Below, one piece after another: positions 25,584 to 33,378 of a stretch of DNA of 64,000 bases; position 1 is the stretch's first letter, and each line of letters starts with the position of its first letter. A program made the translations under genes and the position numbers. The notes under the pieces are model-generated. The model was not told the DNA's origin. It did not search any database and saw only the letters and a list, made by a program, of their open reading frames with translations. The DNA is from MPNO01 sp965200535 (GTDB taxonomy: Bacteria > Pseudomonadota > Alphaproteobacteria > MPNO01), in NCBI GenBank assembly GCA_965200535.1, contig CBDAUF010000001.1, positions 682,001-746,000 of the forward strand, written 5' to 3'.

Positions 25584-26651
25584 GTGCTGCATCGCTCGTT
25601 CGCCCTTCCGGCCGCTCTCGGCCTCCTCACGGCGGCATTTGCGCCGGCCGCCGCCCAGACCCTGGAGATCACGGTCGCCGCGACCCCGCCGCCTGCGGTG
25701 ACCTTTGTCAACACCTTCAAGAACAACGTCGTGCCCGCCATCGACAAGCGCCTCGCGGAGAGCGGCAAGGGCTTCGGCATCGAGTGGACGCACGCCTACT
25801 CGGGAACACTCGCCAAATTCAACGAGCTGTTCGAGGCGGTCGAGGAGGGCATCGGCGGCGCCGGGCTGATCCTCAAGAATTTCGAGCCGTCCAACCTGCC
25901 GCTCGAGGCCTACGCCATCCACATGCCCTTCGTCGATATCACGAGGGAACAGATCGCCGCCGTCGATGCGAAACTGCGCAAGACGGTGCCGGAACTGAAC
26001 CAAGCCTACGAGCGGCACAATCAGGTCTTCATCACCAGCGGCGTCAACGACTCGATGCAGCTGTTCACCAAATTCCCGGTGACCAAGGTCGAAGACATCG
26101 GCAACCGCAAGCTGGGTTCGAGCGGGACCTTCGCCCAGTGGCTGCGCGGCACCGGCGCGGTCTCCGTCAACTCGGCAATGACCCAGTCCTACACCAACAT
26201 CAAGAACGGGGTGTACGAGGGCTATCCGATCGGGATCATCCTGAGCTTCGTCTACAAGACCTACTCGGCCGCACCCTATTTCACCAGGGTCGATTTCGGC
26301 CCCACGATCACCTCGGGGATCACCTTCAACACCGACATCTGGAAGAAGATCCCGGCGCACGCGCGGCAGATCATCCGCGAGGAATCGGCCAAGTGGACCG
26401 ATTAACAGAATGCGGTGGACGCCAAGAAGCGCACCAAATTCCTCGCCATAATGAAGAAGAAGGGCGTCAAGGTATCGACCCTGGCCGCCGCCGAGCGTCA
26501 GAAATGGGCCGCCATGATGCCCAATATCGCGCAGGAATGGGCGCAGCGCCTCGACAAGCGCGGCCTGCCGGGCACCAAGCTGATGAAGGCCTACATGGAC
26601 GAGCTGCGGGCCCGCGGGATCAAGATCGTGCGTCACTGGGACCGGGGGTAG
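25584..26651 (+). pseudogene. TRAP transporter substrate-binding protein (DctP type), interrupted by an in-frame stop
   Basis: The frame starts at GTG 25584 (GGAGG eight bases upstream) with a signal peptide of about 23 residues ending AAAQ. It continues through DctP-like segments (IEWTHAYSGTLAKFNELFEAVEEG, NGVYEGYPIGIILSF) to TAA at 26403-26405, after 273 codons. The same frame then runs on without further stops to 26651 (QNAVDAKKRTKFLAIMKKKG...LRARGIKIVRHWDRG), which is the normal end of this family. One nonsense codon, perhaps from TAC or TAT, therefore separates an intact gene into two parts. The truncated product would lack its last roughly 80 residues, including the C-terminal helix that closes over the ligand. 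It lies ahead of the damaged permease gene. Confidence 0.85.
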
Positions 26652-26687
26652 AGGCCGCACCGTTCGGGCGCCGGCGCGGCCCGCCCA

Positions 26688-28151
26688 GTGACGGGCGCGG
26701 GCGAACCGGCGGTGTCCGACGCGCCGCCGGGCCTGCCGGGGCGCGCTCTCGACGCCCTGGTATCGGTCTTCAACGCCGGCGGCAGCGTCTGGATCTTCGG
26801 CATCATGATGTTGCTCTGCGCCGACGTGCTGGGCAGGGCCGCGTTCAATGCGCCGATCGACGGCGTGCCGCTCCTGGTCGCGCTGTCGATCGTGGTGATC
26901 GTCTTCCTCCAGCTTCCGGCGGCGATCCGGGCCGGCAGGCTGACCCGGTCGGACGCGCTCCTGTCGCGGCTGCTCGATCGTCAGCCGTCCATCGGGGTGA
27001 GCCTGCGCAGCTTCTACGACGGCCTCGGCGTCCTGGTCATGGGGGCGGTTGTCTTCTACACCCTGCCCACCCTGGTGAAGGTCTGGGAGCGCGGTACCTA
27101 CGAGGGTCTGGAAGGCGACTTCGCACTGCCGTCCTGGCCGTTCAAGGTGCTGATCCTGGTCGGCGCGACACTCTGCGGTATCGAGTTCCTGCGCGCGCTG
27201 GGCGGCGGCGGGCGCGAGCTTGCGGCGCAGGCACGGGCGGGAAAGCTGGATGTCCGCCGGGTCGCGATGCTGGCCGCAGCCGTCGTCTTCGCCGCCGCGG
27301 CGCTGGGCGTCGTCGTTCTCGGGGCGGGCCTGAGCAAGCCCGCGATCGGGATCGTCTCCATCCTGTTCGTCGTCGTGTTCGTCTATGTCGGGGTGCATGT
27401 CGGCGTCGCGCTGTCGCTGATTTCGTTCTTCTGCGTCTGGGGCGTGCGCGGGGATGTCGGCACCGCGGGCAAGCTGCTGGCGCTCTCGATCGGCGAAAGC
27501 ATGCAGGCCTACGAGTTCGGGGTGATCCCGCTGTTCGTGCTGATGGGCCTGCTCGTCCTGGGCGGCATCTACGGCGGGCTGTTCACCGCCACCGAGGCCG
27601 GCGGGGTCGGCGCGCTCGGCGCGCTCGTTCTCACCTTCTTCAAGCGGGCGCTCACACCCGCCAACCTCTGGCGGGCGCTTTCGGAGACCGGGCATGTGAC
27701 CGCATCGATCTGCTTCCTCCTGGTGTCGGCCCACATCTACTCGCGGATGATCGCGCTTACCGGCATCCCCAACATCATGGAGGGATACGTCGAGGCCTCC
27801 GGTCTCGGGCTCGCCGGGCTGCTGGCGATCTATATCTTCGCCATCATCCTGATGGGGACGATCCTCGATGCCGGCTCGATCATGCTGATCACCGTGCCGC
27901 TCGCGATCCCGGCGCTGGCGCCGTTCGGGGTCGATCTGGTCTGGTTCGGTATCGTCACCATCATCGCGGTCGAAATCGGCCTGCTGACGCCGCCGCTCGG
28001 CCTCGCCTGCTTCGTCATCCACAACAATCTGGCGGACGACCGGATACGAATCGACGATGTGTTCTGGGGTGCTGCGCCGTTTGCGCTGACGATGCTGGTG
28101 GTGCTGCTGATGGTGGTCGCTTTTCCCGAACTCGCGACCGCCCTGGTCTGA
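26688..28151 (+). CDS. Fused TRAP permease DctQM with large internal deletion
   Basis: The 487-residue product joins a small DctQ-like permease (about residues 15-200, four membrane segments) to a DctM-like large permease. The DctM part is only about 275 residues, against about 430 in intact ones. The conserved start (VHVGVALSLISFFCVWG) leads to GVIPLFVLMGLLV, and then jumps straight to LGGIYGGLFTATEAG, normally found about 160 residues later. The reading frame is kept. Most of the central helices, including the selectivity and transport segments, would be lost. The C-terminal part (LLTPPLGLACFVIHN) is normal. The GTG start at 26688 lies 36 bases after the end of the interrupted DctP frame. 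It is probably non-functional or partly functional. Confidence 0.82.
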   Translation: MTGAGEPAVSDAPPGLPGRALDALVSVFNAGGSVWIFGIMMLLCADVLGRAAFNAPIDGVPLLVALSIVVIVFLQLPAAIRAGRLTRSDALLSRLLDRQPSIGVSLRSFYDGLGVLVMGAVVFYTLPTLVKVWERGTYEGLEGDFALPSWPFKVLILVGATLCGIEFLRALGGGGRELAAQARAGKLDVRRVAMLAAAVVFAAAALGVVVLGAGLSKPAIGIVSILFVVVFVYVGVHVGVALSLISFFCVWGVRGDVGTAGKLLALSIGESMQAYEFGVIPLFVLMGLLVLGGIYGGLFTATEAGGVGALGALVLTFFKRALTPANLWRALSETGHVTASICFLLVSAHIYSRMIALTGIPNIMEGYVEASGLGLAGLLAIYIFAIILMGTILDAGSIMLITVPLAIPALAPFGVDLVWFGIVTIIAVEIGLLTPPLGLACFVIHNNLADDRIRIDDVFWGAAPFALTMLVVLLMVVAFPELATALV

Positions 28152-28160
28152 CCGCCGGCC

Positions 28161-28745
28161 TCAGGCCCGCGCAGCGGCTTTGAACTCGACGCAGAGCTTG
28201 GCGGTCTCGCCGGCGGGTATTGTCTCGTCGGTCAACGCGCATCGGCACGCCGCCGCGTCGCTGTCATTCTCCTCGGCCCCGGCGACGGGGCAGAAGTGGG
28301 TACAGTCCAGACAGGGGCCGAACTGGGGCAGGCCCTTTGCTGCCTGCACCGCCCGGGCCAGGGTCTCGAGGCCGTCGGCAAGCTGCGACTGCGCTTCGCA
28401 GTCGAGCCTGTCGACGGCCTGCAGTACAAGGCATAAAGGGTCCTCCCCGATCAGCGCGCGTCCGCTCTCGGTGAGATCGACGGTCAGCGCCCGCCGGTCG
28501 GCGCCGCATTTCAGACGCCGCACATACCCTTTGGCTTCGAGTGCGATCAGCGTCTGCGAAACGGTGCCCCGCGTGGTGCCGAGATAACGCGCGATCGCTC
28601 CCGGCGAGCGCGAATAGCGGTTGGCGCGGCCGATGAAGCGGAGCGCTTCCCACTGGGCGGGGTTGAGGCCAGAGGCGTATTGCAGCCCGTGGGCCATCCT
28701 GCCCAGCCGGTCGACCAACTCGGCTATGCGAACGCATTCCGACAT
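28161..28745 (-). CDS. MarR-family regulator with C-terminal cysteine cluster
   Basis: A 194-residue protein. Residues 1-130 form a MarR-type winged helix: LNPAQWEALRFIGRA, the recognition helix in IARYLGTTRGTVSQTLIALE, and a wing with LKCGADRRALTVDLTESG. Residues 143-186 carry six cysteines as C145-x2-C148-x3-C152, C167-x-C169 and C185, with a histidine at 150. This looks like a metal or Fe-S binding, or redox-sensing, module (GPCLDCTHFCP...CRCAL...CVEF). Comparable MarR proteins with such tails exist in alphaproteobacteria, but I know of no characterised one. It faces the sigma-factor gene across 198 bases with two palindromic operators, suggesting self-regulation and control of rpoH. Confidence 0.82.
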   Translation of the reverse strand: MSECVRIAELVDRLGRMAHGLQYASGLNPAQWEALRFIGRANRYSRSPGAIARYLGTTRGTVSQTLIALEAKGYVRRLKCGADRRALTVDLTESGRALIGEDPLCLVLQAVDRLDCEAQSQLADGLETLARAVQAAKGLPQFGPCLDCTHFCPVAGAEENDSDAAACRCALTDETIPAGETAKLCVEFKAAARA

Positions 28746-28828
28746 CCCGAATTACTTAGAACTCGAATGACCGTTCGGCCACCCCGGGGGCAAAGAAAAA
28801 GTTTGCGCTGGGGTGTCATCGATAATTG

Positions 28829-28841
28829 TATCGACTCGATA
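28829..28841. promoter_or_regulatory. Palindromic operator 1 (TATCGA-C-TCGATA)
   Basis: A perfect 13-bp palindrome with a one-base centre, 20 bases upstream of the -10 side of the MarR gene's likely promoter and just upstream of the rpoH -35. It shares its arms exactly with operator 2, 48 bases away, so the pair is the obvious binding site for the MarR dimer. Confidence 0.7.
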
Positions 28842-28848
28842 ATAATTC

Positions 28849-28876
28849 TTGACCTGTCCGGTTCGACAAGATATTG
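28849..28876 (+). promoter_or_regulatory. Predicted sigma70-type promoter of rpoH-like gene
   Basis: TTGACC (28849-28854) is followed by exactly 17 bases and then TATTGT (28872-28877). Transcription would start near 28884, within operator 2, leaving a leader of about 60 bases before the ATG at 28944. Candidate minus-strand hexamers for the MarR gene (TTGTCG, then TATTAT) occupy the same region. Confidence 0.55.
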
Positions 28877-28889
28877 TATCGAGTCGATA
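28877..28889. promoter_or_regulatory. Palindromic operator 2 (TATCGA-G-TCGATA)
   Basis: A perfect 13-bp palindrome with the same arms as operator 1. It abuts the -10 hexamer and covers the predicted transcription start of the rpoH-like gene, so occupancy would block initiation. Confidence 0.7.
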
Positions 28890-28943
28890 ACATATGCCGC
28901 ACCGCCCTGTCCCGGGCCGGTGCGGCGTCGCGGAGTACGAAAC

Positions 28944-29822
28944 ATGGCGAAGGGATCGACCTCCTACCCGGACCGCGGCGACCGGCGCTACATCTCGGCC
29001 GTCATGGACATGCCTCTTCTCGAACGCGAGCATGAGGCGAACCTCGCCCGGCGCTGGCGCGAAGACGGCGACGAGCGGGCGCTCGGGGAACTGACCGCGG
29101 CGCATATCCGCCTCGTGGTGCGGATCGCGTCCCGGTTTCACGGCTACGGCCTGCCGGTCGGCGATCTGATTCAGGAAGGCAATGTCGGGCTGCTCGAGGC
29201 GGCCAACCGTTTCGACGTGGAGCGCAAGGTGCGGTTTTCCACCTACGCGACATGGTGGATTCTCGCGGCGATCCAGGAATACGTGGTCCGCAACGCCTCG
29301 ATCGTGCGCGTCGGCACCACGCCGGCGCAGAAGAGCCTGTTCTTCAACCTGCGGCGTCTCCGCGCCCGGCTGGCCGACAATGCCCGCGCGATCATGTCCG
29401 ACGAGGAACGCGATCGGATCGCCCGCGAACTCGGCGTACCGACCGCTGCGGTCGAGCGGATGGAAACCCACCTCTCCCACCCTGACCGGTCGCTCAACGC
29501 CAGCATCTCGGGCGAGTACGGCGACGAATTGCAGGACTTTCTCGCCGACAACGGCCCGACGCCCGAGGAGATCGTGGGCGAGCGGCACGACTTCGCCGCC
29601 CGTGCCGCGTGGTTGCGCGAGGCGATCGAGAAACTGACGCCGCGCGAGCAGCAGGTCATCGCCCGGCGGTTCCTGGGCGAAGGCAAGAGCACCCTTGCCG
29701 AGATCGGCGACAGCTTCGGCGTTACCAAGGAGCGCATCCGCCAGATCGAGGGCAAAGCGCTCGCCAAACTGAAGACGATTCTCTCCGCCCGTACCGACGT
29801 CCGCGATCTGACGCCCGCGTAA
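28944..29822 (+). CDS. rpoH: RpoH-family RNA polymerase sigma factor
   Basis: A 292-residue sigma-32-type factor. Region 2 is intact (LTAAHIRLVVRIASRFHGYGLP, DLIQEGNVGLLEAANRF, FSTYATWWILAAIQEYVVRN). The RpoH box is seen as QKSLFFNLRRLRA at about residues 129-141, and region 4.2 as LAEIGDSFGVTKERIRQIEGKAL. It directs polymerase to heat-shock or oxidative-stress promoters. The divergence of the RpoH box and the MarR-linked control suggest the RpoHII-type paralogue rather than the main heat-shock factor, which is inference. GGAG lies eight bases before the ATG. A terminator follows the gene, so it is monocistronic. Confidence 0.88.
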   Translation: MAKGSTSYPDRGDRRYISAVMDMPLLEREHEANLARRWREDGDERALGELTAAHIRLVVRIASRFHGYGLPVGDLIQEGNVGLLEAANRFDVERKVRFSTYATWWILAAIQEYVVRNASIVRVGTTPAQKSLFFNLRRLRARLADNARAIMSDEERDRIARELGVPTAAVERMETHLSHPDRSLNASISGEYGDELQDFLADNGPTPEEIVGERHDFAARAAWLREAIEKLTPREQQVIARRFLGEGKSTLAEIGDSFGVTKERIRQIEGKALAKLKTILSARTDVRDLTPA

Positions 29823-29830
29823 CCCCAACG

Positions 29831-29868
29831 GGCGGGCCGCACCCTGCCCGGCCGGCCCGCCTCTTGTT
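29831..29868 (+). terminator. Intrinsic terminator after rpoH-like gene
   Basis: Arms GGCGGGCCG (29831-29839) and CGGCCCGCC (29853-29861) pair over nine bases with a loop of 13, followed by TCTTGTT. It lies eight bases after the sigma-factor stop. Confidence 0.7.
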
Positions 29869-29923
29869 GATCCCTACCGCCGCGGCGGCGTAGTGTTGCC
29901 CGCTGGATTAGACGGGGGGCTTC

Positions 29924-30922
29924 TTGGTTCGGGGGCGATTTCCGACAACCCGGTTGCGGCGCAACCGCCAGACCGACTGGAACCGACGGCTGGCGGCCGA
30001 GACGCGGCTCGGGGTCGACGACCTGATCTGGCCGACCTTCGTCCACGAGGGGCCGGAGGACCGCGCCGAGGTGGGTTCCTTCCCCGGGGTCTACCGGTTG
30101 AGCATCCCGCGGCTGATCGACGAGGTGGGCGAAGCGGCCGCGCTCGGCATCCCGCTGGTGGCGGTCTTCCCGGTCACCGATCCGGCGCTCAAGACCCCGG
30201 ACGGCGACGAGGCGACGAACCCGGACAACCTCGTCTGCCGCGCGGTTGCGGCGATCAAGCGTGCGGTCCCGGATATCGGCGTGATGTGCGACGTGGCGCT
30301 CGACCCGTTCACCACGCACGGCCACGACGGGCTGCTGCGCGGCGGCACGATCGTCAACGACGAAACGCTCGAAGTGCTGTGCCGCCAGGCCGTGGTCCAG
30401 GCGGACGCCGGCTGCGACGTGATCGCGCCGAGCGACATGATGGACGGCAGGGTGGGCGCGGTCCGCCGCGCGCTCGACGAGGCAGGGCACGAGGACCGGC
30501 TGATCCTCTCCTACGCCGCCAAATACGCATCCGCACTCTACGGCCCGTTTCGCGACGCGGTGGGATCGGCGCCGGCCCTTGCCGGCGGCGACAAGAAGAC
30601 CTACCAGATGGATCCGGCCAACTCGGACGAGGCGCTGCGCGAGGCCGCGCTCGACATCGAGGAAGGTGCGGACATGGTAATGGTCAAGCCGGGCCTGTTC
30701 TATCTCGACATCGTGCGCAGGGTGAAGGACGCTTTCGGCATGCCGACCTGCGCCTATCAGGTGAGCGGGGAATACGCGATGCTGCGCGCGGCGGCGAACG
30801 CTGGCTGGGTGGACGACGGGCGGATCTTCCTCGAATCGCTTACCGCCTTCAAACGTGCGGGGGCCGACGGCATTCTGACCTACGCCGCGGTCGAGGTGGC
30901 GCGCCGGTTGAGGGCCGGCTGA
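29924..30922 (+). CDS. hemB: Delta-aminolevulinic acid dehydratase (porphobilinogen synthase)
   Basis: A 332-residue HemB. It condenses two 5-aminolevulinate molecules to porphobilinogen in haem and corrin synthesis. Motifs include RLRRNRQTDWNRRL, LIWPTFVHEG, GVMCDVALDPFTTHGHDG (metal-free, Asp-type site typical of alphaproteobacteria), APSDMMDGRVGAVR, SYAAKYASALYGPFRDA with the Schiff-base lysine region, and VMVKPGLFYLDIVR with the second lysine. The best start is a TTG at 29924 after a run of G, since no ATG or GTG precedes the conserved N terminus closely. Confidence 0.95.
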   Translation: MVRGRFPTTRLRRNRQTDWNRRLAAETRLGVDDLIWPTFVHEGPEDRAEVGSFPGVYRLSIPRLIDEVGEAAALGIPLVAVFPVTDPALKTPDGDEATNPDNLVCRAVAAIKRAVPDIGVMCDVALDPFTTHGHDGLLRGGTIVNDETLEVLCRQAVVQADAGCDVIAPSDMMDGRVGAVRRALDEAGHEDRLILSYAAKYASALYGPFRDAVGSAPALAGGDKKTYQMDPANSDEALREAALDIEEGADMVMVKPGLFYLDIVRRVKDAFGMPTCAYQVSGEYAMLRAAANAGWVDDGRIFLESLTAFKRAGADGILTYAAVEVARRLRAG

Positions 30923-30984
30923 ACGGACCCGCGCGCTGCGCCCGCCGCATGGCCGCAACGGATCGAGTGTCACGGCGCGATTGA

Positions 30985-33378
30985 ATGGCGGGGAGGCATA
31001 GGCGAACACGGAAACGGTCGTGGCTGCTGCGCCTGGTGCTCGTGCTCGCGGCCCTTGCCGTCGTCCCGGCCGGCGCACTCTGGTGGCTGGCCGAGGAAGT
31101 CCGGCCGAAGACCGAGGGTACAATCGCGCTTGCCGGACTGGCCGCGCCGGTATCGGTGGTCCGCGACCGCTACGGTATCCCGCGCATCGTTGCGGGAAAC
31201 GAGCGTGACGCCTATTTCGCCCTCGGCTTCGTACATGCCCAGGACCGCTTCTTCCAGATGGAGTTCATGCGCCGCGTCGGCGCCGGACGCCTGTCGGAAA
31301 TCGTCGGAGCGCCCACGCTGAAACTCGACCGGTGGATGCGCGTTCTCGGCCTTTACCGCCGCGCCGAAGCGTCGCTGAAGCACCTGTCGCCGCCGGTGGT
31401 CGATAGCCTCGAAGCCTATGCCGCGGGCGTCAACGCCTACCTGGAATCCCATTCGGGCCCGGTCTCCCTCGAACTCGCGCTGTTGTTCGCGGATCGCGAA
31501 AAATGGCGCCCGGCAGACTCGCTGGTGTGGGCGCGGCTCATGGGGATGCAGCTCTCGGGAAATTCGCGCACCGAGGCGCTGCGCGCCCGGCTGCTCCGAC
31601 GGCTGCCCCGCGAGCGGGTCGACCAGCTCTGGCCCGATATCGCCCGTGGCGCTCCGCCGACGATCGCGGCGCTCGGCGGGGCTGCCCTGTTCGCCGGGCT
31701 GTTCGCCGACTGGCCCGCCGTCATCGCGCCGGTCACCGCCTCGAACGTCTGGGCAGTTGCAGGATCGCAGACCGAGACCGGGAGCCCGATCCTCGCCAAC
31801 GATCCCCATCTCGGTTTTCGCGCACCCGGCCTCTGGTATCTCGCCCGCATCGAAACCCCGACCCTCACCCTCGTCGGGGCGACGGTGCCCGGCGTGCCCC
31901 TGACGATCCTGGGCCACAACGGATCGGTCGCCTGGGGCATGACCACCACCGACAGCGATACCCAGGACCTGTTCGTCGAACGGATCGACCCCGTCGATCC
32001 GACCCGCTATCTGACCCCGGACGGACCGCGCCCGTTCGACGTCCGCACCGAACGGATCCGGGTGCGCGGCGGGGAAGACGTGACGTTGACCGTCCGGGCG
32101 ACCCGGCACGGGCCGGTGATCTCGGATGTCGATGCGAGGATGGCGGGCATTACCGACGCCGGCCACGCGGTTGCGCTTGCCGCGACGGCGCTGCACGAGG
32201 ACGACACCACCGCGGAAGCGATCTGGCGGGTCAACCGGGCGCGGACATGGGCGCAGTTCGATGCGGCGCTCGCCTTCTTCGACGCACCGCAGCAGAACCT
32301 CGCCTATGCCGACACCCGAGGCAATATCGGGATCGTCGTTCCGGGCCGGGTGCCGGTCCGCCGCGCCGGCGACGGCCTCTACCCGGTGCCCGGATGGACG
32401 GGCGAGCACGACTGGACCGGGTTCATCCCCCATGGCGCGCTGCCGCGCCTCTTCAACCCGGCCGACGGGCGCATCGTCAACGCCAACCACCCGGTCGTCG
32501 GGCCGGGCTACCCCCATCGTCTCGGCCATGGCAGCACGCCTCCCTACCGGGCGCAACGGATCCACGCCCTGCTCGATTCGGGCGGATCGCGAACGCCGGC
32601 CGGCGCCGGCGAGATGCAGAACGATGCGGTCTCGCTCGCCGCCCGCGATCTCCTGCCGCCGATGCTGGCAACAGTGGAGGAAACCGGATCGCGGGCCCGG
32701 GCGCTCGCCCGCCTCCGTCGATGGGACGGGACGATGGACCGGCGGCGCGCGGAGCCCCTGATCTTTGTCGCTTGGCTGCGCTCGCTAACCCGCCGGCTCT
32801 ACAGCGACGAGGCCGGCGCGGCATTTTCCGACCTCTGGCGGCTGCACCCGGTCTTCGTGCGCGAAACGCTGAAACGCGGTGACGCGTGGTGCGACGACAT
32901 CGCCACCCCGGCGGAGGAAACCTGCCGGGAGACGGTTGGCCGGGCGCTCGACGATGCGCTCGCCGAACTGGAAGAGGCGTTCGGCAGCGATCCCGACAGT
33001 TGGCGTTGGGGGGATGCGCACTACGCCCATTTCCCACACCTGCTGTTCGGCCAGCTGCCGGCGGTCAACCGTCTCACCGACATTCGCATCGCGAGCGACG
33101 GCGGCGCCTTCACGGTCAACCGCGGCCAGCACCGCATCTCGCGCGGCGCGGCGCCCTACGCCAACGTCCACGGCGCGGGATACCGCGCGGTCTACGATCT
33201 TTCCGATCTCGACCGATCGCTGTTCATCCAGGCGACAGGCCAGTCGGGCCATCTCGCCTCGCCGCATTACAGCGATCTCACCCCGCTCTGGCGCGACGGT
33301 GTCTTCCTCACCCTCGGGCCGGTCGCGGCGGACCGGGCGGGAGACACCCGGCATCTCACCCTGACGCCGCGCCGATGA
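30985..33378 (+). CDS. Penicillin acylase family protein (Ntn-hydrolase precursor)
   Basis: A 797-residue self-processing hydrolase. A basic start and an N-terminal membrane anchor (LLRLVLVLAALAVVPAGALWWL) direct it to the periplasm. The alpha-chain region has GIPRIVAGNERDAYFALGFVHAQDRFFQMEFMRR. The autocatalytic serine is S253 in PVTASNVWAVAG, and the beta chain holds NDPHLGFRAPGLWY and GHNGSVAWGMTTTDSDTQDLF. Family members cleave acyl side chains from penicillins, acyl-homoserine lactones or other amides; the substrate is not shown. It overlaps the threonine ammonia-lyase start by four bases (ATGA). Confidence 0.92.
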   Translation: MAGRHRRTRKRSWLLRLVLVLAALAVVPAGALWWLAEEVRPKTEGTIALAGLAAPVSVVRDRYGIPRIVAGNERDAYFALGFVHAQDRFFQMEFMRRVGAGRLSEIVGAPTLKLDRWMRVLGLYRRAEASLKHLSPPVVDSLEAYAAGVNAYLESHSGPVSLELALLFADREKWRPADSLVWARLMGMQLSGNSRTEALRARLLRRLPRERVDQLWPDIARGAPPTIAALGGAALFAGLFADWPAVIAPVTASNVWAVAGSQTETGSPILANDPHLGFRAPGLWYLARIETPTLTLVGATVPGVPLTILGHNGSVAWGMTTTDSDTQDLFVERIDPVDPTRYLTPDGPRPFDVRTERIRVRGGEDVTLTVRATRHGPVISDVDARMAGITDAGHAVALAATALHEDDTTAEAIWRVNRARTWAQFDAALAFFDAPQQNLAYADTRGNIGIVVPGRVPVRRAGDGLYPVPGWTGEHDWTGFIPHGALPRLFNPADGRIVNANHPVVGPGYPHRLGHGSTPPYRAQRIHALLDSGGSRTPAGAGEMQNDAVSLAARDLLPPMLATVEETGSRARALARLRRWDGTMDRRRAEPLIFVAWLRSLTRRLYSDEAGAAFSDLWRLHPVFVRETLKRGDAWCDDIATPAEETCRETVGRALDDALAELEEAFGSDPDSWRWGDAHYAHFPHLLFGQLPAVNRLTDIRIASDGGAFTVNRGQHRISRGAAPYANVHGAGYRAVYDLSDLDRSLFIQATGQSGHLASPHYSDLTPLWRDGVFLTLGPVAADRAGDTRHLTLTPRR

